The translations under genes and the position numbers were made by a program. Source: Desulfovibrio piger (GTDB taxonomy: Bacteria; Desulfobacterota; Desulfovibrionia; Desulfovibrionales; Desulfovibrionaceae). Taken from it: a stretch of 64,000 nucleotides of DNA. Shown here in pieces: positions 7,668 through 16,208 of this stretch. The notes beneath the pieces were generated by a model. That model was given only the letters and a program-made list of their open reading frames with translations, had not been told where the DNA came from and did no database searches. Location: the NCBI RefSeq assembly GCF_900116045.1, contig NZ_LT630450.1, forward strand, positions 2,070,501-2,134,500, given 5' to 3'. Position 1 is the stretch's first letter; every line of letters starts with the position of its first letter.

Positions 7668-10600
7668 CTAAAACAGCGACAGGTGCTCCCGCACGGCCCT
7701 GGTGTGGCGGGCCAGGGTGCTCCGGCGGCAGAAGCCACGCACCAGCGGCAGGAAGCTGGAGGGCTCCAGGGCCAGTTCCCGGCCGAAGAGGCGGCGCCCG
7801 GCGCTGTGGCTCACATACAGGGCGCGGGCAGCGCGGGTCAGGCCCACGTAGAACAGACGGCGTTCTTCTTCCAGACGGGCGGCCTGCGCGGCGGGGGACA
7901 TGTCGTCGTCCGGGTTCTCCAGCAGCAGTTCCCGGCGCATGGGCAGCAGGCCCTCTTCCAGCCCGGGCAGGAACACGGCCTGGAATTCGAGGCCCTTGGA
8001 GGCGTGCAGGGTCAGGATCTGCACCTGTTCCGAGCGGGCGCGGATGAGTTCCGCCTCATGTTGCAGGCCCAGCTGCTGCACAAGGGCCTCCCACCGGCCG
8101 CAGTCCTGCCACGCACGGCAGAGCTGTTTCCAGGCCGTGCCCTGCCAGAGCGGGGCGGGCAGGCGGCTGTGCCCGGAAAGGCGGGCCTGCAGGGCCCGGG
8201 GATCGGGCAGGGGCGCGTCCGGGGCCAGATCCAGCGCCTGTTCCAGAATGGGCAGCAGATCGTCGTCCTCGGCCCCGTCACCGGCAGGGGCAGGTGCCTC
8301 GCCCTGGCCGCGGGCGATGGCCAGACGCAGCACGGCGGCGCAGAGCGGGTCCTGCCAGCAGTCTTCCTGCGCGGGCGCGGCGCAGGGGATGCCCTCCTGC
8401 TCCAGCGCGCGGCGGATGACCGGTATCTGGGCCTTGAGGCGCACCAGCACGGCCACGTCGCCCGGGGAAAGGGTCCCGGCCAGCTCGTCTTCCTGGGCGA
8501 TCTGGTCCATGAGCGTGTGCGCCGTGGCCCCCAGCAGCCGGCGGATGCGGCCCGCGATCCAGCGGGCCTCGGCCTGCTGGTCAGGGGCGGAGAAAAGATG
8601 CAGGCGGGCCTGCTCCCCGCGCATGGCCTGCAGGGCGCCGCAATGCCCGCGGCCCTGCAGCAGGCTCTGGGCCATGTCCAGCACGCCCTGGCTGGCGCGG
8701 TAGCTCTGGCCCAGACGGCAGACGCGCAGGGAGGGCCAGATGGCGCGCAGGCTGTCTTCGCTCTGGCCGCTGGCGCCACGGAAGCCGTAGATGGCCTGGT
8801 CAGGGTCGCCGATGCCGAAAAAGCCGCTGCCGTCCTCGGGCAGCAGGGCGCGGATCAGACGCAGCTGCACCGGGGAAAGGTCCTGCACCTCGTCCACCAG
8901 CACATGCCGCCAGGGCAGGGCCGAAGTTCGACGGCAAGGCGTCGGCAGGGGGGCGGGGGCTGCCGTGGCGGCCACCATGCCCAGCAGGGACATCTGGCGC
9001 GGTACGGCGCGGCCCGTGTGCGGGGCCTCGTGGTGGTCGGGCGTCGTGACCGGCCCGCCGGAAGTCGCGGCAGGGGAAGGGCCCGTCCGGGCCGGACGGC
9101 GCCGTTCCGTCACAGCGGCGGCCAGCAGGGCCCGGCAGGCGGGCGGCAGCAGGCTGTGCTCCAGATCGGGCCGGATGTCCTCGCCCTGGCGGGCGCGCAG
9201 ATGGAAAAGGAAGAATTCCAGCAGGTCGGCATAGTCCAGCAGCGGGCTCTGGCTGCGCACGGTACGGGCGGCCTGCCAGTCGGCCACGGCGGCGCGCAGG
9301 TCGCCGGGGAGCCCGCCGGCGGGCAGTCCCTGTTCACGGGCCCACTGCAGGCGCTCCCAAAGGCGGCGCAGGGCCTTGCGTTCCTCGCGGTTCTCCGGGT
9401 GTCCGGCATCCACGAACAGGGCCCTGGCCGCGTCTTCGGGCAGGAGCAGGGCCGAGGGCAGCTCGCGCTGCACCACGCTCCAGGCCAGGGCATGCAGGGT
9501 GTCGCAGCGGGGCAGGGCCGCGGGGGCCGCTCCATCCCCGGCCGGGGCCTGCAAACGCTGCCGCATCTCCTGCGCGGCGCGCCGGGTGAAGGTCACGGCC
9601 AGCAGCTGCGAGGCCGGCACGTCATGGGCCAGCAGATATTGCAGGCGGCCCACCAGCACGCGCGTCTTGCCCGCGCCGGGCCCGGCCAGCACCAGCACGG
9701 GCGTGCCCGTCTCCAGCCCGGCGGTCAGGGCCTCGGCCTGCGCCGGGGAAAAGCCGCCCAGCGTGCGCCCGTCGGGCGTGGCGGGCTCGGGCTCGCTTTC
9801 GGCAGGCGCGGCGCTGTCCTTTTTGCGGCGTACCCGGATGGCCGCCACGGTGGCGGCGGTCTCCTGCTCCGGGGCCTGCGGGGCGGGTTCCGCCACCTTT
9901 CTGGGCCGTCCGCGCTTGCGGGGCGCGGCACCGTCCAGCAGGCTGCGGCTGCGGGCCGGGCCCTGCCATTCCGCGGCTTCCTCGGGGCTGAAGACGCGCA
10001 CCACGCCGTATTCGCCGTCATAGCCGCCCTTGCGGATGACCTGGCCCCGGCGCATGCGGGCCACGGCCTCGCCCAGCGGCTCCCAGTGGCGGCGCACCTG
10101 CTCCTCGTCCATGCGGCAGAGGATGTCCAGATCGGGCCCCAGCTCGCGCAGCAGGGCCGCGTACCTGTCCTGCACCTTGCGCGAGCCGCTGCCCACGCCC
10201 AGGATCTCGCCCACCAGTTCGGGCAGGGGGATCAGGGGCCGGGCCTCCGGCTCATGGGGCAGGCTGGCGGGGGCTTCTCGGTCGGCCAGCTCGCAGACGC
10301 GGTGCAGCACGCCGATGGTCAGGGGCTTGCCGCAGACCGGGCAGATGTTGTCCAGGGCCAGGGCCTCGCGCGGTTCCAGCACCACGCCGCAGGCCCGGTG
10401 GCCGTCCAGGTGGTATTTGCCCTCTTCGGGATAGAATTCCATGGTGCCCAGGAAGCGGCAGTCCCCGGGCTGCTGCTCGGGCGGCAGGCGGCGGGCCGCG
10501 GCCCGCAGGGCGGCGAAGATGCCGTCATAGGAGGGCGCGCCCGCGAAGAAGTTGGCCTCGCGGCCCAGGTTGGCCCCGGAGTGGGCGTCGGAATTGGAGA

Positions 10601-11261
10601 TGAGCGCGTAACCGTCCAGCCGGCTGACCATGCGGTTCATGCCCGGGTCCGAGGAAAGGCCCGTCTCCAGCGCGAAGATGTGGGAGGAAAGATCGTCGAA
10701 GCAGTCCTCCAGCCGGTCGAAGCCGGACTTGGAGCCGAACAGGGCGAACCACGGCGTCCAGACATGGGCCGGGACGAGCACGGCCCCGGGGCAGACATCC
10801 AGCGTCATCTCCAGCAGGTCGCGGGAGTCCAGGCCCAGGATGGGACGGCCGTCGGAATGCAGGTTGCCCACCAGCTCCAGCCGCTGCGAGAGGCGGTCGG
10901 CATCGTCCAGCGTGGGCACGAAGATCAGGTTGTGGACTTTGCGCACCTTGCCCTGACGCTTGTAGATGGAGCTGATCTCGGTCTGGAGCAGGAAGAGCGG
11001 CCCGTCGGCGTCCGGCGGTGTCTTCCCCTGCAAGAAGTCCAGATCCTCGGCCGGGCCGGACAGGCGGTACAGGCCGCTGGCCTCGTCGCGCACCAGCTGC
11101 TGGCGCAGCTCGTCCCGCCATTGCGGGTGGGTGAAGTCGCCGGTGCCCAGCACGTTGATGCCCTTGCAGCGGGCCCAGGCCGCCAGATGCCGGGGCGAGA
11201 GCTGTTTGCTGGTGGCACGGGAAAAGCGGGAATGGATGTGCAGGTCGGCGATGAAAGTCAT
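7668..11261 (-). CDS. Fusion of an endonuclease Q-like PHP domain with a UvrD/Rep-type helicase
   Basis: The 1197-residue protein begins with a PHP metal-dependent domain (HIH at 8-10; residues 1 to about 300). A zinc-knuckle CPVCGKPL at about 307 and another Cys near 323 follow. This arrangement is that of endonuclease Q, which nicks DNA at deaminated bases. A linker with an AT-hook-like KRGRPRK (about 447) leads to a superfamily 1 helicase: Walker A GPGAGKT 527-533, DEVQD 790-794, GDPDQAIYGFRG, LTLHASKGLEF and the motif VI YVGLTRAAR. The ATG at 11261 gives the PHP start MTFIADLHIHS; an upstream in-frame extension has no family character. It suggests coupling of lesion nicking with strand unwinding in repair. 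Confidence 0.9.
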   Translation of the reverse strand: MTFIADLHIHSRFSRATSKQLSPRHLAAWARCKGINVLGTGDFTHPQWRDELRQQLVRDEASGLYRLSGPAEDLDFLQGKTPPDADGPLFLLQTEISSIYKRQGKVRKVHNLIFVPTLDDADRLSQRLELVGNLHSDGRPILGLDSRDLLEMTLDVCPGAVLVPAHVWTPWFALFGSKSGFDRLEDCFDDLSSHIFALETGLSSDPGMNRMVSRLDGYALISNSDAHSGANLGREANFFAGAPSYDGIFAALRAAARRLPPEQQPGDCRFLGTMEFYPEEGKYHLDGHRACGVVLEPREALALDNICPVCGKPLTIGVLHRVCELADREAPASLPHEPEARPLIPLPELVGEILGVGSGSRKVQDRYAALLRELGPDLDILCRMDEEQVRRHWEPLGEAVARMRRGQVIRKGGYDGEYGVVRVFSPEEAAEWQGPARSRSLLDGAAPRKRGRPRKVAEPAPQAPEQETAATVAAIRVRRKKDSAAPAESEPEPATPDGRTLGGFSPAQAEALTAGLETGTPVLVLAGPGAGKTRVLVGRLQYLLAHDVPASQLLAVTFTRRAAQEMRQRLQAPAGDGAAPAALPRCDTLHALAWSVVQRELPSALLLPEDAARALFVDAGHPENREERKALRRLWERLQWAREQGLPAGGLPGDLRAAVADWQAARTVRSQSPLLDYADLLEFFLFHLRARQGEDIRPDLEHSLLPPACRALLAAAVTERRRPARTGPSPAATSGGPVTTPDHHEAPHTGRAVPRQMSLLGMVAATAAPAPLPTPCRRTSALPWRHVLVDEVQDLSPVQLRLIRALLPEDGSGFFGIGDPDQAIYGFRGASGQSEDSLRAIWPSLRVCRLGQSYRASQGVLDMAQSLLQGRGHCGALQAMRGEQARLHLFSAPDQQAEARWIAGRIRRLLGATAHTLMDQIAQEDELAGTLSPGDVAVLVRLKAQIPVIRRALEQEGIPCAAPAQEDCWQDPLCAAVLRLAIARGQGEAPAPAGDGAEDDDLLPILEQALDLAPDAPLPDPRALQARLSGHSRLPAPLWQGTAWKQLCRAWQDCGRWEALVQQLGLQHEAELIRARSEQVQILTLHASKGLEFQAVFLPGLEEGLLPMRRELLLENPDDDMSPAAQAARLEEERRLFYVGLTRAARALYVSHSAGRRLFGRELALEPSSFLPLVRGFCRRSTLARHTRAVREHLSLF

Positions 11262-11476
11262 GGACAGGCTCCGCGATGTCAGGATGAGGAAACCGATATT
11301 GTTATGGAAAGCCGATCGCAAGGCAAGGGCGGCGCGCTCCTGCGGCCGGGCCTGTGTCCCGCAGGGGGGCTGCCTGCGGGCTGCCTTCAGGGGATAAGGA
11401 CACTTCGGGGCGGCTGCCAGCCGCCACACGGGCCGCTGTCCGTCGTGACGCTCTGCTTTCGGAGATATGCCGGGCG

Positions 11477-12457
11477 TCAGCTTTTTTCCTCATGGCCCGC
11501 GCCCAGCCAGGGGCAGAAGGTCAGGGCCTCGCGGCTCCAGCCCTGTCCGTGGTGCAGGGGCAGGGGAGCCTCCAGCCGGCATTGGGCGGCGGCGTCCTTG
11601 CGCGCCAGCACCAGAACCCGTTTGGCGGGCTCCCCGGCGCGGGGGCAGAGGGGCAGGATGCGGCGGCAGCCCAGGCGCTCCCGCTCCAGCGTGGCGAGCA
11701 GGCGGGGCAGGTCATCCGCCGGGAAGATGCAGCAGAACAGGCCGTGATGGCGCAGCAGGCGCCGGGCCGCATGGCAGAACACGGCCAGCGGATCAGGCCT
11801 TCCTGCCTGTTTCCCGGAGCGTTGCCGGGCAAGGGGCGTACCGTCGGGCAGGGGCCCGGGGCCGCGCAGGGCGGCATCACGCCGGGCACTGGCCGAGGGG
11901 CGGCCGCTGTCCGCCAGGGCATAGGGCGGGTTGGCCAGGACGAGATGGAAGGCATTTTCGCCGCAGTCCCGCAAAAAATGCGTGTCGGCAAGGTCGCCCT
12001 GCCGGAAACGGCATACATCTCCCAGCCCCAGAAGGCGGACGTTTGCTGTGGCCGCAGCGCACAGGGCCGCGTCCTGCTCCAGGCCCAGGGCGTGCAGGAG
12101 CGGTACGTTTTTTCCCTGAGGGGATTCCTCCGTCGGCTGCCTGCAAACAGTCGCGGACTGCGGCTCTGCAAGCCGCACACCGGGGCACGGACGGGGGAGC
12201 CGTGCCTCCTGATGGCTGTGCCCTGCCATCTTCGTCGTGCCGGACGGCAGACGCAGGCACAGGCCCAGCAGGGCCGCTCCGCAGCCGCTGCCCAGTTCCG
12301 CCACCTGCCGGGGCGCCGTTCCCGGCAGGGAGGCGAGGCTTTCCGCCGCGAAGGCCGCCAGCAGCAGGGCGTCCGCGCCGAAACGGTAGCTGTCCTGCGG
12401 CTGGTGCAGGCCCCGGGGAAAGCGGGCGCGGGCGGTGGTGACGGCGGTATCGTTCAT
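11477..12457 (-). CDS. TrmN6-like N6-adenine methyltransferase with an internal insertion
   Basis: The 326-residue protein has the Rossmann motif ELGSGCG, the catalytic NPPY (about 174) and a fold typical of enzymes that methylate the adenine next to the anticodon of tRNA-Val or similar substrates. Between motif I (ending CLRLP) and the acidic strand (LHALGLEQD) there is an extra segment of about 46 residues, poor in hydrophobic residues. The DNA of that segment contains two 7-base-pair hairpins. The reading frame stays open, so the product may still be functional. The ribosome site before ATG 12457 is weak, and the start is therefore uncertain. Confidence 0.75.
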   Translation of the reverse strand: MNDTAVTTARARFPRGLHQPQDSYRFGADALLLAAFAAESLASLPGTAPRQVAELGSGCGAALLGLCLRLPSGTTKMAGHSHQEARLPRPCPGVRLAEPQSATVCRQPTEESPQGKNVPLLHALGLEQDAALCAAATANVRLLGLGDVCRFRQGDLADTHFLRDCGENAFHLVLANPPYALADSGRPSASARRDAALRGPGPLPDGTPLARQRSGKQAGRPDPLAVFCHAARRLLRHHGLFCCIFPADDLPRLLATLERERLGCRRILPLCPRAGEPAKRVLVLARKDAAAQCRLEAPLPLHHGQGWSREALTFCPWLGAGHEEKS

Positions 12458-12611
12458 GGCGTGCGGCAGGAAAAAGCGGGTTATGTGTGGGGAGCGGAGA
12501 GCGCTGTGATGCCCGCAGGCTCCTCTCCGTAAGGGATGCGGCGCTTGCGGGCCGTCTTTTGATGACTTCCCGTGAATAATGAAAAAGCATCCCCACCTGA
12601 GGGGGCCATAT
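12458..12611. other. Intergenic DNA upstream of the methyltransferase
   Basis: No gene is seen in this part of the 481-base gap. It should contain the methyltransferase promoter on the minus strand. The rest of the gap holds a terminator (12612-12647) and a structured repeat (12799-12917). Confidence 0.4.
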
Positions 12612-12647
12612 GAAAAAAACAGGGCCATGCCTGCGGCATGGCCCTGT
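12612..12647 (-). terminator. Rho-independent terminator on the minus strand
   Basis: ACAGGGCCATGCC and GGCATGGCCCTGT form a 13-base-pair stem around TGC. On the minus strand it is followed by TTTTTTT. It lies about 290 bases after the U32 gene stop and probably ends that transcript. Confidence 0.85.
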
Positions 12648-12798
12648 GATGCTTTACGGTTGCGCGGGAGACAGTACCGGAAAACATGCCGGAGCCATTT
12701 CCTTTGGGCATTGTCGAATATCTTTGGGCACAGGCGGCATCCCCGTGGACAGTGCCGTCTGTCTTTCCTATGTGCGGGTTTTGGGGAAGAAGGGGGTA

Positions 12799-12917
12799 CG
12801 GGGGAGGGGACCTCTTTTTGCCGCTGGCAGCGACCGAAGGCGGCCGCAGGCCGTGCCCGTTGGCGCATAGGCGCCTTACGGGCATCGATAGCAAGGATAA
12901 AGGGGTTCCCTCCCCCG
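12799..12917 (+). repeat. Structured dispersed element, copy 1
   Basis: The outer arms CGGGGGAGGGGACCTCTTT (12799-12817) and 12899-12917 pair over 19 positions if two G-U pairs are allowed. Inside are three hairpins: CGCT-GGC-AGCG (12822-12832), CGGCC-GCA-GGCCG (12841-12853) and TGCCCGT/ACGGGCA (12854-12860 with 12878-12884). The last one's loop carries an additional small hairpin. The core matches copies at 29970-30089 and 53685-53807. It ends 22 bases from the stop codon of the U32 gene. Confidence 0.85.
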
Positions 12918-12938
12918 TTCTCCGTTTATTTTGCCATG

Positions 12939-15110
12939 TTACAGCAGGGCGCCGTCCCAGTTGAACAGGCCCTGGCGCCGCATCTCGGGCAGGCTGGAGG
13001 GCGGGTTCTCTTCCAGGCGGGCGAAGAAGCTGTAGCCTGCCTGCTGGAGCTCCTGCCGCTTGGCGGTGATGTCCAGGGGCCAGCCGGGATAGAGCCAGAC
13101 ATTGCCGCCGTACTGGCGGGCCCAGAAGACTTCGCCCTTGGGGCTCATGAACGGCTCGTTGGGCTTGATGCCCAGCAGGCCGAAGCGGCTGATGCCCACG
13201 GGCCAGAAGCCGCCCAGCACCATGCCCAGCGGCAGCGGGCTCTGGCGGGGCAGGGCCAGGATCTCGTCGGCGGGCAGCTCGGGGCTGATGAACGCGCCCT
13301 TGAAGCCCATGCCGGCCAGCACGCCCAGCGCGGCGGCATTGGCCACGTTGCAGAAGGGCCCGGCCAGCAGGTCCAGGGCATCGCCGTGCTTGGGATCGGC
13401 GGGTTCGTCAGCCATGCGGGCCAGCAGCTCGGCCGGGAACAGGTCGCGCTGCCAGGGAGCGTTGCAGACAAAATGGCGCGCGCCCTCGCGGGTCAGGTGG
13501 GCCAGACGGCGGCGGATAGCCTCTTCCTCTTCGGGCCAGATGACGGGCGGCAGCCACCAGCAGATACGCGGGGCGATGGTGCGCGAGATCTCGGCCGTGC
13601 GCGGCGAGAGCCACAGGCCGGTGTTCTGGCTGCGGCAGCCGCGGGTCTCGCGGCCCTGCGGCATGCTGGCGCGCACCACCATGTCGGGCCGGGGCGCGGG
13701 CCGGGCGGGCCGGGGCAGGCGGGGCTCGCTCTCCACGGCCTTGCTGGGGCGGGTGGGCATGCGGTCGAGCCGGGCCTGCCACTCCCTGAGGATCTGCATC
13801 AGCTCGGGCTCGCGGCGGTCGATGAGGAAGACCGGCGTGCCTGCCCTGGGCGTCTTGTGCTTGGGCAGGCGCAGCATCAGGGTGCCCGCCTTGGGCGTGC
13901 GGCGCGTCACGGGCAGGGTGGCGTGCCAGCGTTCGTCTTCCACGCCCACGCGCAGATAGTCCTGCGGCAGCAGCTCGAAATGGGGCTTGAGCAGCACCTG
14001 GCCCTCGGGCGTCACATTGATCTTGCCCGCCAGCAGGCCGGAGCTGGTCTGCCCCGAAGGATCGGTGGGGACGAGGTTGTCCTTGTGCGGCAGGAAGCGG
14101 GCCCGGCTGCCGGGACGGCCCAGGGCCATCCCGAGGATGGCCTCGGCGTCCTTGCGGGCCTGCGGGTCGCCGGGGTTGTCGCGCAGCATGCGGTAGGCCG
14201 TGACCACGTGATAGACGTAGTGCGGGCCCTTTTTGCGGCCTTCGATCTTCCACGAGACCAGATGCGGGATGTGCAGCAGGGTCTTGGCCAGCACGTCCAG
14301 CGAGAGGTCCAGACAGGAGAAGAAGCGGCCGTCGCGCCCCTTGCCGGGATTGCCGCGCTGGGGACGGGGACGGCGCGTGTCGCGGCCGCCGTCATGACCG
14401 TTGCGGCCCTGTTCGCGGGCCTGCTGTCCGGCCTGTTTGGCCAGGGCCGCGGCAGCGGCGCCGCCCTGGCGGTAGACGCGGCGGCAGGGCTGCACGCAGC
14501 GGCCGCGCAGGCCGCTCTTGCCGCCCATGTAACTGGACCAGTAGCAGCGGCCCGACACGCAGTAGCACAGCGCGCCGTGGACGAAGCATTCCAGATCCAG
14601 CCCTTCGGGGCAGGCCTCGCCCATGGCGCGGATCTCGTCGATGGAGAGCTCGCGCGGCAAGATGACGCGGCTGGCGCCCAGGTCCCTGGCGGTCTGCAGG
14701 CCCTGCGGATGCGTGATGTTGGCCAGGGTGGAGAGGTTGATCTCGCCCTCGAAACCGGCCTGCCGCGCCAGATCCAGCATGGCCAGATCCTGCACGATGA
14801 TGCCGTCGGGGCGCACCTGACGGGCCAGGCGATGGAGGAGACGGTAGGCCGCCGCGGTCTCCTGCGGCTTGACCAGCACGTTCATGGCCACATAGACGCG
14901 GGCCTGTTCCTCGTGGGCCAGGTCGGTGAGGCGCGAAAGGTCGGTAAGGCCGAAGTTCTCGGCCTGCATGCGGGCCGAAAAGTGCTTCAGGCCCAGGTAC
15001 ACGGCGTCGGCGCCGGCGGCCAGGGCCGCGGTGAAGCACTGGGCGTCACCGGCCGGGGCCAGGATCTCCGGGCGTTCCGGGGTAGGGGCGGGCAGGATGA
15101 TGTCACTCAT
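12939..15110 (-). CDS. U32 family peptidase-like protein (RlhA/YegQ type)
   Basis: This 723-residue protein starts with an ILAPAGD TIM-barrel region and carries the U32 signature, ECFVHGALCYC followed by SGRC, near residues 172-188. More conserved cysteines follow (GLRGRCVQPC). U32 proteins are annotated as peptidases, but several, such as RlhA and TrhP, are known to act in RNA hydroxylation; the cysteines fit an iron-sulfur protein. The exact substrate cannot be read here. The ATG at 15110 overlaps the stop of the epimerase gene (ATGA), so the two genes form an operon. A structured repeat and a terminator lie downstream. Confidence 0.85.
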   Translation of the reverse strand: MSDIILPAPTPERPEILAPAGDAQCFTAALAAGADAVYLGLKHFSARMQAENFGLTDLSRLTDLAHEEQARVYVAMNVLVKPQETAAAYRLLHRLARQVRPDGIIVQDLAMLDLARQAGFEGEINLSTLANITHPQGLQTARDLGASRVILPRELSIDEIRAMGEACPEGLDLECFVHGALCYCVSGRCYWSSYMGGKSGLRGRCVQPCRRVYRQGGAAAAALAKQAGQQAREQGRNGHDGGRDTRRPRPQRGNPGKGRDGRFFSCLDLSLDVLAKTLLHIPHLVSWKIEGRKKGPHYVYHVVTAYRMLRDNPGDPQARKDAEAILGMALGRPGSRARFLPHKDNLVPTDPSGQTSSGLLAGKINVTPEGQVLLKPHFELLPQDYLRVGVEDERWHATLPVTRRTPKAGTLMLRLPKHKTPRAGTPVFLIDRREPELMQILREWQARLDRMPTRPSKAVESEPRLPRPARPAPRPDMVVRASMPQGRETRGCRSQNTGLWLSPRTAEISRTIAPRICWWLPPVIWPEEEEAIRRRLAHLTREGARHFVCNAPWQRDLFPAELLARMADEPADPKHGDALDLLAGPFCNVANAAALGVLAGMGFKGAFISPELPADEILALPRQSPLPLGMVLGGFWPVGISRFGLLGIKPNEPFMSPKGEVFWARQYGGNVWLYPGWPLDITAKRQELQQAGYSFFARLEENPPSSLPEMRRQGLFNWDGALL

Positions 15111-16114
15111 GCGTAGTAATATTCCTTGAACCAGGCCACAAAGCGCTCGATGCCGGTCTTGAGGGGCGTCACGGGCGCGAAGCCCGTGGCCTGCGACAGG
15201 GCGTCGATGCTGGCCCAGGTGGCTTCCACATCGCCGGGCTGCATGGGCAGCAGGTCACGGATGGCCTTCTTGCCCAGCGCGTCTTCGAGGGCGGCGATGA
15301 AATCGTTGAGTTCCACGGTCTGGTTGTTGCCGATATTGTAGATGCGCCACGGCGCGGAACTGGTGGCCGGGTCGGGATCGGCGGCATCCCACTGCGGGTC
15401 GGGCCTGGGCGCCAGGGGCAGCAGGCGCACCACGCCTTCCACGATGTCGTCGATATAGGTGAAGTCGCGGCGCATGCGGCCGCCGTTGAACACCTTGATG
15501 GGCTCGTCCTTCATGATGGCGTGGGCGAAGAGCTGCAGGGCCATGTCCGGGCGGCCCCAGGGGCCGTAGACCGTGAAGAAGCGCAGGCCCGTGCAGGGCA
15601 GGCCGTACAGATGGCTGTAGGAATGGGCCATGAGCTCGTTGCTCTTCTTGGTGGCCGCGTACAGGCTCACGGGGTGGTCCACGTTGTTGTGCTCCGAGAA
15701 GGGCTGGCTGGTGTTGAGCCCGTAGACCGACGAGGAGGACGCGAAGACGAAGTGCTGCACGCCGTTGTGGCGGCAGCCTTCCAGCAGGTTGGCGAAGCCC
15801 ACCAGGTTGGAATCCACATAGGCCATGGGATTGATGAGGCTGTAGCGCACGCCGGCCTGGGCCGCCATGTTGATGACGTGGGTGAACTTTTCGGCCGCGA
15901 ACAGGGCGCTCATGGCCTCGCGTTCAGCCATGTCCTGCAGCACGAAACGGAAACCGGGGCGGCCTTCCAGCCGGGCCAGACGGTCTTTCTTGAGCTGGAC
16001 GTCGTAATAGTCGTTGAGGTTGTCCAGGCCCACCACGGTGTGGCCCTGGGCCAGCAGACGGTCACAGAGATGATAGCCGATGAAGCCCGCGGCTCCGGTA
16101 ACGAGAATATGCAT
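15107..16114 (-). CDS. NAD-dependent epimerase, UDP-glucuronate 4-epimerase-like
   Basis: This 335-residue short-chain dehydrogenase-type enzyme has the NAD-binding motif GAAGFIG (7-13), the catalytic SSSVYG and YAATK motifs, and family features of UDP-glucuronate epimerases that feed capsule or lipopolysaccharide synthesis. The ATG at 16114 has an AGGAGGACAGC ribosome site; longer upstream reading is without support. Its stop overlaps the start of the U32 gene by four bases. No other sugar genes are adjacent, so the final glycan is unknown. Confidence 0.9.
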   Translation of the reverse strand: MHILVTGAAGFIGYHLCDRLLAQGHTVVGLDNLNDYYDVQLKKDRLARLEGRPGFRFVLQDMAEREAMSALFAAEKFTHVINMAAQAGVRYSLINPMAYVDSNLVGFANLLEGCRHNGVQHFVFASSSSVYGLNTSQPFSEHNNVDHPVSLYAATKKSNELMAHSYSHLYGLPCTGLRFFTVYGPWGRPDMALQLFAHAIMKDEPIKVFNGGRMRRDFTYIDDIVEGVVRLLPLAPRPDPQWDAADPDPATSSAPWRIYNIGNNQTVELNDFIAALEDALGKKAIRDLLPMQPGDVEATWASIDALSQATGFAPVTPLKTGIERFVAWFKEYYYA

Positions 16115-16208
16115 GCTGTCCTCCTGTTGGCGCAGACTAAGCCAGAAGCGTTCCCGGGGCAAGGGTTTGCTCTTGCCTCCGCTGCCCCGCCCGGCTATGT
16201 TCGGGAAC

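Noticed and set aside
7563-11747. A 1394-residue plus-strand open frame
   Set aside because: It mirrors the PHP-UvrD gene, whose motifs are all on the minus strand.
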